Assembly: GCF_051020765.1 (NCBI RefSeq)
Contig: NC_134941.1
Span: 9,300,001-9,364,000 of the forward strand
DNA length: 64,000 bases
From: Lasioglossum baleicum
Lineage: Eukaryota > Arthropoda > Insecta > Hymenoptera > Halictidae
Direction: 5' to 3'
Part shown: positions 25,601 through 37,100 of the stretch, piece after piece
Layout of the letters: every line of letters begins with the position of its first letter
Position numbering within the stretch: the stretch's first letter is position 1
The notes under the pieces: generated by a model
What the model was told of the DNA's origin: nothing
Databases searched by the model: none
What the model saw: the letters and a program-made list of their open reading frames with translations, nothing else
Program-made: the position numbers and the translations under genes

Positions 25601-25676
25601 GTCGTATCTACTCTAATATGTATATGCTCGTATCTACGCAATAAGTAGGCGGCTTGATTAACGAAACATAACGAGG

Positions 25677-26270
25677 GGGAGGGAAGAGGAGAGGGAGGAA
25701 GAACGCACGTAAGCGAGAACAGAAGGAGAGAAACGAAAGGGGAACGTACATCGAGAGAGAAAAAAAAACAAAGAAGAAGAGAGACAATGGGGGAAGAACA
25801 GGGGATGTGTACGAGAGACTTAAACGAGAATAGTAAAACAAAATCGGCTGCTTATACGACCTAATACTGGTGTTGGGTAGCAGCTAAACAAAATCGGGGG
25901 AGATCGTACAATGTACAAAAAAAGAAAAAAAAACGTGAAATCAAAATGTGTCCGTGGGGAAGCTCGAGTGAGAAAGAAAAAAAGGGCGAACGAAAAAAAA
26001 AACAAATGAACACTGATCGAAGACACAACCGAGTGAGAGAAGTAGAGGCCGGAGGCACCGTGATTATGGAAAAAATGGCACATTTATTATATTATTAGTG
26101 ATAATAATATTACTACCGATAATTATACATTTTTTTTTCTTTCTCAAACGAAAAGACTCACTCGCGCACACGCTGCCACCACTCATTCCTCTCTTCAGCT
26201 TTTTCTCTCTTTCGCTCGCGCGTCTTTCTCTCTCTCTCATTCACACAGAGAAGCATTCCCTCTCACTCGC
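25677..26270. repeat. Low-complexity purine/pyrimidine tracts
   Basis: GAGAGA and AAAAAA tracts (25677-26040) turn into CTCTCT and TCTTTC tracts (26120-26270) on the same strand, so the two halves are loosely complementary. The reading frames here (Phe/Ser-rich) are compositional. Confidence 0.6.
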
Positions 26271-26599
26271 ACGTTCAATATATGCATAATAATTCAGCTC
26301 GTGCTTCATCGATGTTAATAGAATCGCAACTCTTCTCGTTAACAATCGCATTACATGTCGAAAATCATATCTCTGGCCGTCTCGTAGGGGCGACGGTCAC
26401 ACGCGAACTCCTCGTTTTTTAATTACATATTATACAATAATGTCGTTAGATCTAATTTACAGATGTGTGTACGCGTGTGTGTGTGTGTCGTTTCACGTGT
26501 AAATGTGTGTGTACGTGTTTGTTTGTGATGTCGCTCGACAATCGTGTCCCGGGCAACCGAGGGGATGTTCCGTGATTATACACAAATTAAATGAGAACT

Positions 26600-29500
26600 A
26601 GCTCGGTTCGAATATGGCGGCTCGAATCAGGATCGCGTCGATGAAAAATCTGCGAATCCCAGAGTCGAAAAGAACTCTGAGACTTGCGGAGAACTGTTTC
26701 GACGCAGTCCTCTTCGAGGAACCTCGAAAGAACCTCGAACAATCGACCCTACAACTTTCAATCCGGCGATTGTTCACGGAAATATTTCCTTCGCTTAACA
26801 AGAACCGATCTCGATCGTCCTCGAGGCGAAAGGGTCGACACCTGACGTTTTCCTCCATTCGTTCGGAATCCAATCCACTTTGTGCTCCCGGTCAGGAATC
26901 GCTGGTCCGAGTACGGTAAAACGAAGAGTAAACTCTCGAGCGAGAGGCGTCAGGTAATTACAAAATGATTGTACAATAATTTAAAATACATCCGCGATTC
27001 CGAGGGACGGGCTCGTTGATTGAATTGTCAACCCTTTGCGGACGAGGATTTCTTAGAAATGCTAATAACATTTTTGTATCGGAATCTCGAATAATAGGAA
27101 GTCATCGAAATAGAAAAAATTGACATTATGTATTTTTTCTCAACCCTCTGGTGCAACTTCTTGAAATTACTTAATCGTAAGTATATTCGCGTCCTTTGTT
27201 TCTACTAATTAGAGACTCCGGACTTCACGCATTTATGACAGAAACGAGTAGATGCAATTTAAAACAATGAGAAGAGGACTTTAAGAGTATTAATATATTA
27301 TTTTCATTATTTTCTGCGTCTTGTACACACTTTCTAATTTGCATGAACATGTAGAATCTAGTAATAATGTTATGCGATAAAACCTCATTACCAGGCGGAC
27401 CTTTATGCAAAATTAAAAATTGTTAAATAAGAAATTTCCTTCTTTCTCTAATGACTTCAACAACTTGGATTTATAGTTTTAAATTCCTATTCTTTGCAAT
27501 TGAAGCTACTAATCTCGTCACCAATGCATAATAACAACCAGAAAGAACAATATTTAATAACACTGGAGGGTTAGTGTACATAATTGTGCCCATAATTATG
27601 AAAGTGGTCTGTCATGTATTTAAAATGAAGATATTTGAAATGAATTCCATATAATGTTGAAATAACAAGCACTATCACATTTGTGACAATATCGTAAAAA
27701 TTACATTGAATTAATTTAGTTAAAAATAATGTGATGTGAAGTAACTGATAAACTCATTCTTTTTAAAATCTTGACTTAGACCACTTTCATGATTATGAGC
27801 ACGATTGACTTGTACGTTTCCAATCTCTAGAGTTATAAATCTTGATGTCGAAATAACATTCGTCCACAAAGGGTTTGCAAATCTTGTCGATCGGCAATGT
27901 TTCTCGCCCTGAATTCGAGGCTAGAGATTTACAGAAAAACGGTGATAATAAATCGTTATTACAAGAAAGTAATGTTATCGCGATCGGCTCTCCTCCTCGT
28001 TTGCTATGTACAATACAAGCCGCTCGATCTCCGCGACTTTCGAATCCGCGACCCTCTCGCTCACGGCCGCACTATGTATACTATATTACACTTTTATTCT
28101 CGCCGCGCGCTAGAAATACTTTTTTCTTTATATTCCTAAGAACATATTAAAATAAATTACATTATCCTTTGACAAAGTAATCCTAATTACCGTAACAGAG
28201 CTCGTAGAACAGAACACGAGAGCGAAAGGGCGAGACCAATTCGTCGAGCGTTTCCGAGCGGCGAGATACTCTCCTCGTCACAATTTTCACCTTTGAAACA
28301 ATTTTTTGAAAAGAACCACATCGTGCTCGAAGTGATCCGAAAAAATAACTACGCACATTTTAGGACTTCATTTTCGACGGAAGCCGCGATCGAACGAAGA
28401 AAAAGAAACAAAAAGGAATCGATCGAATTGAAAAGGATCGATTGAATTGAACGTGGATCGATTACCGCGGGATAATCTGCGCCGAGAGACCTTTTGCGAT
28501 CGTCGCGCGCACTCTCTTTTTCTTTCTATCTCTCTCTCTCTCCCATTCTCTCCCTCTCACTCGGAACGAGCACACTCTTCCTCACCTTTCGCCTTTCCAC
28601 TTTGACTATCTAAGACTATCGACAGGTGTGTGCCTAGCTTAGACGGGCTTACGAGCTATTTATTGTCGTTATTATTTTACATGATTACCATCGCGATTAT
28701 AGGTGCGTGTGTATTGTAGAATCCGCGTCTTTTCCCGCGCGCACTTTTCTCCGTGTCCGTGTGTGTATGTGGAGGGTCTGTGCCTGTGTGTTTCTGTCCA
28801 TGTTTGTCACGTGTCTCCCACGAATCGCCGCTGACCTCCTTGCACACGATCGATAGATCTCTTTCCGTTCTCTCCCATTGCCTCACATTCACTGATTTTT
28901 ATCCCTATGTCCCTCATTCATCGTCTCTTCGTTATAGTCGGAGGTGTTCGCGATTCCGGCGAACGTTCGATTAAAAGGTAAAGCGAGGTTGTGCGAGTTT
29001 GTCTCTCGTGATCGAGAGCTCCGACCCATGGGGATCGAGAGCCTCGAACGCGTCCCAGATCGTGTCTCGGATCGGGGGCCGTGGTTCACGGTTGTTTCTC
29101 TCTTCGTCTCATTCGCCGAATCTCATTTATCGTTTTGACCTTCGAGGAGCGAAACACGGCGCTTCAGGCTTTCGAAAGGAAAAATAGAACGAACGACCAT
29201 CGGTTGCTCGTTGCTCGGTTCCGTCGATTGTTTCTCTAGACAGAGAGAGGAACACGAAGATACAGAGAGCGAGACTTTCATTTTTTCTTCTTGCCTGTTT
29301 TCTTTTTTTGTGGTTTTTCTATACGTTTTCCAGGACCGTTCGATATGCGTGTGCTTTTGAAGAAAAATATAGCTGTGTGTGTGGTTCGTATGATATGCGA
29401 GGAAAGGATATCACGATGATGTCGCTCGGGAGACGGATGATAGGAGAAAAGAAAGTTTCAGAATAAAGAGAGAACCGAAGAGAAAACTGGGTGAGACACG

Positions 29501-29640
29501 AACACTCGAGACGTTGTCTTTCGCTTGGGCACACTTCCTCTTCTTCCTAATCCCGTGTATGTCTGCCGTTTTCTTTATATTTGTTATTCGCTTCCATTCC
29601 GCGTGCTCGTCTGCGTGTGTGTTCTTTTTTTGTCTTGTCG
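26600..29640. other. Non-coding CpG-containing region between the low-complexity tract and da
   Basis: No coding frame is recognised. CpG-rich pieces (26590-26940, 27870-28100, 28200-29200) could be distal da 3' UTR or an unannotated transcript. A diverged ACTGCGGAT-type MITE lies near 27206-27410. Confidence 0.35.
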
Positions 29641-29789
29641 ATTCGTTTCGTTTATTTAATAAAATTTATTTATGGATCTAAATAAATTAAAATACATGGC
29701 AACTGGGTACACATTGAGTTTTGAGCTATATTTTTGTTCAAAAACAAAAATTGTCCCATTTTTCTTTCTCGCGAAGGATCTCCCCGGCG

Positions 29790-29935
29790 ATCATTATAAT
29801 CGGTAGTAATAAGAATAATAAAATCGTGACCGTGGCAATAATAATCGTAACCGTCGTAATGATGATGATAATATAATAATAATGGTAATAATAATAACAA
29901 TCGTGATGAGGCGATCGGGTTAGGCGTGCGGGGAA
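29790..29935. repeat. Left arm of a long inverted repeat (partner 30686-30832)
   Basis: This AT-rich stretch with a GTGACCG...CGTCGTAA core matches the reverse complement of 30686-30832 along most of its length. The match includes the non-repetitive ends (GGCGATCG and GGCGTGCG), so it is not only shared low complexity. Both arms fall in the inferred da 3' UTR and could pair in RNA. Confidence 0.7.
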
Positions 29936-30685
29936 CGAGACGCGCGGACTTTATTTATAATTAGGAGAGTTTATACAAACTCGCGTTGGTTACAAATTAG
30001 GGGAAATGTCAATAATTGTTGCGAGCTTATCCGATTATTCGGGAAATTTTCGTAAGCTTTTTTTACAATTGCCCCCACCCCCTACGCAGGGGGTTGGAAA
30101 TGATTTGTATACATAAATAGTGACAGGAAAAATAAATATTTCTTCCTTGAATGATTTAAGGGTGTGAGAGATCGATAGTTTAGCGATATATTAGCGTCCC
30201 GATGCTAACCGACCTCTAGACAACTCTAAACTAGTATCAACACATTCACATTTTTTTTCATAGAACTTCGAAAAATAATTTTTATGCTGATATGTTCAGT
30301 GTTCGACACTTTGATTATGTATAATAATAAAACTTAACATTTAGTTCTCGCTTCGCTAAATAAATTACTACGATCTCGCGGAGAGTTTATGGTTGTGCTC
30401 CAAGGCACCAATCGTTACATCTCTCTTTTTCCGTCAAAAATATTTTTTGTTTACCAAACAAGGATTCGATTTGGAACTCGAAGAAAGCTAGGGAGAGGGA
30501 AGAACCATGCAAAATGGTACAAATTGTCCGTGACCGACGAGTGATTAGGGTACGTAGTATGATATGTAGATCGCCTAAGCCCGTCGAGAGATCACGGAAA
30601 CGCAAAAGTGCGCAAAAAATTTTCGTTCCAAAAATCGATCTCGCGCGCGGTTCTGACTATGTACAATGAGGGGAGGGGGGTGTGT

Positions 30686-30832
30686 CGCACGCCTGGCCCA
30701 ATTACCTTATCGCGATTCTTATTATCATTACTATTATTATTATATTATCATCGTCGTTACGACGGTCACGATTATTATTGTCCCGGTGATGATTTCATTA
30801 TTGTTATTATTATTATCTAGCATTATCTGTAT
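30686..30832. repeat. Right arm of a long inverted repeat (partner 29790-29935)
   Basis: This is the reverse-complement partner of 29790-29935, about 750 bases away, with a few small indels. The arm contains TACGACGGTCACGATTATTA. Confidence 0.7.
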
Positions 30833-31126
30833 ATACCTAGCGCAAGTGTTTAGCTCCGCTCGATCGTTCAAGCAGTCACCAAGCGTCTTCTCCCGTTCGT
30901 TATCCGCCTCTTCGATGGAACATAATCGGTTACGTTCGAAGAGTGTGCACCATTCATTGGCTCGCCTTGTAATACCCTTAATTTTGCTCGGCTCGTAGAA
31001 CGGGCACACGGGGCCGGGGAAAACGTCCTCTCTGTACGCACGCGTCCCGCCAACGTCCCGATACCACGATAACTTTAAGCTGTATCTACCCCTTTCGCAC
31101 AGGATCACACCGCCGCTGAGCCGCTG

Positions 31127-31171
31127 CTACTGGGGCTGCGATGGATTGTGCTGGAGGGAAGGGGGCGGACC
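31127..31171 (-). CDS. da: da terminal coding exon
   Basis: After the acceptor TTATTCCAG the frame reads GPPPSLQHNPSQPQ and stops at TAG (31127-31129), 15 codons in phase 0. The upstream donor CCT/GTGAGT fits. The short Pro/Gln tail is plausible for an insect E-protein but is supported only by splice signals and phase. Confidence 0.75.
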   Translation of the reverse strand, partial: GPPPSLQHNPSQPQ

Positions 31172-34100
31172 CTGGAATAAACCGTTTTTCACTTTAGTTG
31201 ATTCCCAATCAATTTTTGCATATACTTTTTCGGTGGAGAGGAAATATACTCACAGGCATCGCGGAAAAGGGTGGTTGAGAATGCGGGTGAGGGTGAGGGT
31301 GCGGGTGAGCTATGTGCGCCGCAAGATGGCCGGGTAGTTTGGGTCCATCTTCCGCTTTCTCTTCCTCTCTCCTCTTCAAGCACGCTGCTTTTGGATTAAG
31401 ATTTCGTTCTGTCAACAAACACAGAAATGGTTAAAACAATATTTCAAGAAACCATCGAATTCGTTTACTAATTGTGCGAATACACACCTCTAACTTGCTG
31501 TTCCAGCGTCATGATGACTTCGACAGCCATGTTGAGGATACCTAGCTTCGTCTGAGGTTTGTCCGTCTTTAGATGCGTCATACACATTCTGCCGAGTTCC
31601 TTGAGGGCCTCGTTGATGTCTCTAATACGTATCCTACATAGACAAATCGATATTAATTGCTGAACATTGAATCATCGGTTTGGACGTTGGACGTGGAACT
31701 AAAAGGACAACACGAATCTGTTTGGTACTGACTATTCAAGATCAAACAATAACTAATTTAGAGAAAATTTTCAGGGTTTCACTAGGACTTTCAACATTAT
31801 TCAACAAATTCATTAATTTTTTCTATTTATTTTGTTAGTACCAAAGAGATTTCCAAAATACCCCTACCAAACACTCATGCTGACAATTCACCCATTTCAT
31901 AATTCTACAAATATCATAGAACATTAAATTCTTTTCTGTTTCTCTTGTGAAATGTATTTCTTCAGAATGTGGCAAAAGGAACACGATTCATCGATTTGAA
32001 CTATAAAAGAAAAATGAATTATCCAAGAGTCTTTCAGGTAACCATTTCTGAAGACCATGGGAGGATTGAGCAAAGCGAGTTTCCAAAAGAAGAAATGCAT
32101 TTTTCAAGAAACTCATCAGGAAGTTCGTAATCAATGCCGTCGAAGGACAGAGATCGTGAAACGATCTCATCGATCGAGGGAGTCAGAAGAACCTCAATAT
32201 TCGTCTACGTAATAGCACGAGTGTATCGATCGTTGGCAGGATCGATCCGAGGGGGGTGGATTGGAGCAAACATCCTGCTCTCTCACAATTACACATAGAA
32301 TACGGGCCGAGCTTGAGTCTCGTATCGGTAACCGATGAACATGAAGTAGAAGAAGAAGACGAGCTTCTCTCTCGCGCGATTCACTGCACGCTTCCGTCGA
32401 TTTCCTTACCTTTCCCTAGCATTGTTCGCCTGCCGCCTCTCTTTCTCCCTTTGCGCCTTCACGTCGGGATCGTCATCCTCGTCCTCGGCGCTCGAACAAC
32501 AGTTGCGCAATAACAATACTCGATTAATCACCTGACGTAGGCGGCCGTTTCTTTGTCGCTCGATCGTCCTAGATCGAGCGTGGGGCGTTCGCGACAGCAG
32601 TGAAAACCGACGATTTTCGTTCGCGATTTCGTCAAGAACGATTCTCACGTGGAGATCGTCAACGTTTTCTCATCGAAACGATATTCTCGTTACGCAAATA
32701 ATCTACGGTCTTAGCTTTTTGTCGATTGAACACACGCAGAGCTGATGTCGTGGTTATGGACAGAAAGTCAGGTTTCCGTACTCTATGGGCCCGTATTCTT
32801 TGCACAGAGAACAAACCAGTGGTTAAGAGAGTGATCGAGAAGAGAGATATCTACCGATCGGAGCTGATTGTCTTTTCGTGCTGTTACCTAGAAAATTGAG
32901 AATCCTTCGGGAAAGGACTTGTAGGATTCGAGGATTTCGAGGGGTGGAGGTCTTCGAGGTGGCTTCTGAAAGAAATCTTCATTACACATGGAGCAACCCT
33001 GCTGGTTCGAGGGTGAGCGAACTGTAACAGGGCAATAGGAGATTTACAAGAACCCAGAGAGAGAGAGAAAGTGAGAGAAATACAGAGATAAAGTGAGATA
33101 TTGGATAGATCCAAAACCAGGTGGTCTCGTTTCGTCCAAGGGAAGAAAGTGTCCAGCAACAACACGATCAGAGTGATGCAGAGGGTGAAAAACAGGTGTG
33201 CTCGGTAGAAAAATGAAACAGAAAAGAAAATATAATGTGTGTGTTGGTTTTGTCGCATGCCTTTGAGAGATTGGGTTGGCCGGGATCGCAGCCGAATTAA
33301 AATGAGACTGATTGATGAACGGTCGATTGAACGGTATTATCGTTTTCTCTGTCCTTAACCAGACGCATTTTAATTATCAGAATACGGGCCTCGTGGTTGC
33401 GGGAGAACGTAAGCATGCCATATAAAATTTCTCCTTCTCTTCTTTTCTTTTATCAACCAGAAACAGATTCTCATTGTCGGTTTTCCTTTGACAAGTTTCT
33501 TCCTTTTCTTTTCTGTCTTCGTATCGGGCATGCATACGGAAAACAAGGACTCGGGAGTGTTCGACGTCCCGGAGGGATGTCGCGAAGGACGTTGAAGAGT
33601 ACAACGGGAGTGCGTTACTGCGTGTGTTCACTAACCTTTCACGCACGTTGTTGGCCTGGCGACGTTCCTTCTCGCGCACCGCTTTGGTGCTGGGATCGTC
33701 ACAGTCTTCGTCGGCGCTCGAACAACGGTTGTTTAAATGCAATCAATTAGTTGGAGTCTGTGAGGACCGAGACGACCGGGGAACGAGCTCCCGATCGACG
33801 AAGGGGGTGGGAACCACCCCTTGCTGCCGCCTCGAATATTATTCAAAATCATTCAACTTCAATTCCGCATTTCCAAAGAAATTATTATACATTTTTTACT
33901 TCTGTATATACTAGTGGTGTTCGTCAAGAAATAGGAACTAAATATCTCAAACTAGACGAACGTAATTTCGAAAACAACATGAGGGAACTTCAATGATGTT
34001 TTTCTTATACAAAATTAGACTTCTCTGCGAGACCAATATGTACATCTTATTACATGATATTTAAATAGCACATGCCGAAAATTTGAACTGAATATCCCAA

Positions 34101-37100
34101 ACTAGAAGAACGTGGCAGTCGTTTTATCCAAGACCAACTCTGCAAAACACGTTCCTATCAAAAAGCCAGTGGTACATAAACTGCAGCCTACAACTGGTAA
34201 ACAAAATGTATTTATTTTTATTCGAAATAGAGTATCAATCTCCGACATTGGGATAAGTTTAGTTCGGAAAGAGGAGGCTAGATTCGAGGCGGCGTGCAAG
34301 TGGTGAGCGAGCGAATGTTCACTTGTCGCGATCGGAAGAGCGGTGAACAGATATGAAGTACATAGTCGGTTTCTTCATGGTAACTCGGTTTCACTACTGT
34401 CACTTCACGGTCGTTAATGACGCGCCCCGATCATAGATAGAAGGATACATCCAGGATATACTTACTATCTGCGCGATCTCTTCGTCCCCTTTCCCTGGGA
34501 CGTTGAGTTGACCGTGGCCGCGCCGATCACACCCGCTGCCGCCAGCTCGCTGCTCGACGGTTTCGTCTCGCCGCCGCTGCTATCCGGTGGGTCCTTTCTC
34601 TTTTCTAACGAGACGTATTCTGTTCATTATTAACATAGCTATTAAACATCGTACGCCCCAACAAACACTAAAAAGATTTCACGTTGTCCATGGAACAGAG
34701 GCGAAGCCCAATCTATCCTTCTGAAGTCCTCAAACATTTCTAATTGCTGAGTCTATGTAATCCAGCTAATTTGGCATATAATTTTCGAAAAGATAACAGT
34801 ACAAATTACTTCTCTTTTGAACCAACACATATGAACATCTGCCTTGTTTACTCGAGACACAGTTCAACCTTCCCGCAGCTCTGAAACGATGACCAAACAG
34901 ACGCACTCTGTGCGTCAGCCGAAAAATGGCACTTTCGTGTCGGCGGGCATAAAGCCTCGAGAGAAAAGGTGTCAACGAGGTCGTGGCTCGTTTCTATTCG
35001 CAGTGTCGCATCATCGGCAAGGCAGTTTTTCCCATGAGCAGCTCGCAACACGACGCGGGCAAGAAAGAAGAAAAAAAAAGCCCGGCTAGAAGGAGTTCCC
35101 AGGTGTTCCGCGGCGGAGTTGGAGCCCGATAAGGAAACATTAGATAAATCACGCGAAGTAGCTACTATCCCGCATCGTTGTCGTGCCTTTATTATTCTCC
35201 GAGACCTCTGTCTTGAAAGAGCGAGAGAGCCGGAGAGCCTATCTCTCTCCCTCTCGCCCTTCCATTGTCTCCGTTTCTGTCACGCTTCTTGTTCCTCTTA
35301 CCCGTAATCCTTCTCCCGGCGGCCGCCTAATGGAATGCGCAAGTTTTCCGAGGGCAGTTCGCCAAAGAAGCGCTCTTTTCACCATCATCGACCATTTCTG
35401 GCCTGCGGAATTCAGACCATGCTACTCCCCCTCCACCCACAGAGATGCACCCACCACATTGGAACACGCGGTTGCATCAGCAGGATGCTTCTTCGTCGTC
35501 CTCTTCCCTTTTTACCGTATACCCGGTTGCCCTTTTCTTTCCCTCGATCTCCGTTTTTGCGAGAAAAACGCGATGCTCGAACGATGCTCTTTTATTTTCT
35601 TCTAGGAAGCTGTCCGTCGAATTTTTTACCCCTAAATCAATTGTGCATTGTTTTATGACGAGATTGCGCAGTAATGATTGCTGTATTCGATTTACTTTCA
35701 GAAAATTATATTGAAATAGTATTTGCTGAAAGTTTCAGCTAAATATCTTGAAGTGGAAGAACATGGCAGCTATTTTGCCAGAGCCATTTTCACAAAACAT
35801 CCTAGATGTATCTCATACAAGGGAAGGACCCCAAGTGTCCGATTCCGATTCTGATAATTTTTTGCGAGACGATGGCATTGTATATGGATCCCTAGTGATG
35901 TATGCAAAATATTAGGTGCAGTTACTCAACAGTTTTAAAGATATAAACAATTAAAGTTTCATACTTTAGTAGCTTTCGAAGTTCCATTAGCCGTGTAAGC
36001 AGGTTGCGCGAAAGTTCATTGTTTATATCTTTAAAACTATTGAGTAACTACACATAATACTTTGCAGACGCCATTAGGGATCCATATACCATCGTCTCAC
36101 AAAAGATTAGCAAAATCGAAGTCGGACACTTGGGATCCTTCCCTTGTTAGAGGGGGTTTCAGCGCATTGATTGGACGCCCGGAGAAGAAAAAAGAAGAAT
36201 TTGCGTACTTTCGCCGGTCGGAACACCGATAACGTTTCACGGTGAAAAATCGGTCAGACCTTTGCACACAATCGGCCAGCGGACTGATTTATCTGTGAGG
36301 TTCGAGAGAAACGCGGCGGTTTAATGCATTCGCGAATTGTCGAGAGCACAGCGGGAACGTTTATGGCGACGGTTGAATCAGTATCGAGAGCTTGAAACGC
36401 GCTTCCTGCTCGTAATTGGACGGTTTTCACGGTTTCGTGACTAAGCGGCCCAAAGCTCGAGGATAATGCGGCGCGCAGATCGCCGTGTTCGGCGAAGGTC
36501 GCCTCGCTTCCGGGGTAACAGTTCCCTTTTTTTCCCCACCGTGAAGAGAATTAACGATCAATTTTCTAAAATGGTCTGTGACGTTATTCATCGCCGGATC
36601 CGTTCCACCGGGAATGAATGAGTCGGGGAATTAGCCGAGGCTTTGGTGCTGTGATCGAGGATTCCGAACGTGGATCGCGATGTCGAGCGGAGATAACATT
36701 GCTGGCTGTGAGAAAAGAATGTTTCGAAGAATAGATCGAGCAGTTTCCATGAAATTCTTTAGCTTGATCTCGGAGGACTCTATTTGCGACTGTCTCTTGC
36801 GTTTCCAGTGCTGCTGCAATTGGTTTCAATTAGTGAATCGGAGGATCTCGATGAAGAAGAATAGTGAAAATGAACCCACCAAAAATTTATGAATTGACCT
36901 TCAGCAGATTTAGAAATTATTGTTCATGAAGTAACGAATTTTCTGAAAATTCTGCACAAATTGATGATTGAATAAATTTCTCATTTAAATTAACTGAAAA
37001 AATTTGATAAAAATTTGAATTGAAGATCGTCCTCTATTCCAGGAGCCAGTGGACAAAACGATTACGTTCGAGAAGTGGTGGGTCAACTTACTGGCATTCG

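Larger units (their letters stand above)
29651..31126 (-). other. da: Probable da 3' untranslated region
   Basis: The interval downstream of the da stop has no convincing coding frame on either strand. Minus-strand AATAAA hexamers occur at 29950-29955, 29651-29656 and 29665-29670. The extent is inferred from the first good hexamers; the true 3' end could lie further down. Confidence 0.45.

Noticed and set aside
25608..26083. Phe/Ser-rich frames of 65-87 codons
   Set aside because: Translations of GA/CT low-complexity tracts.
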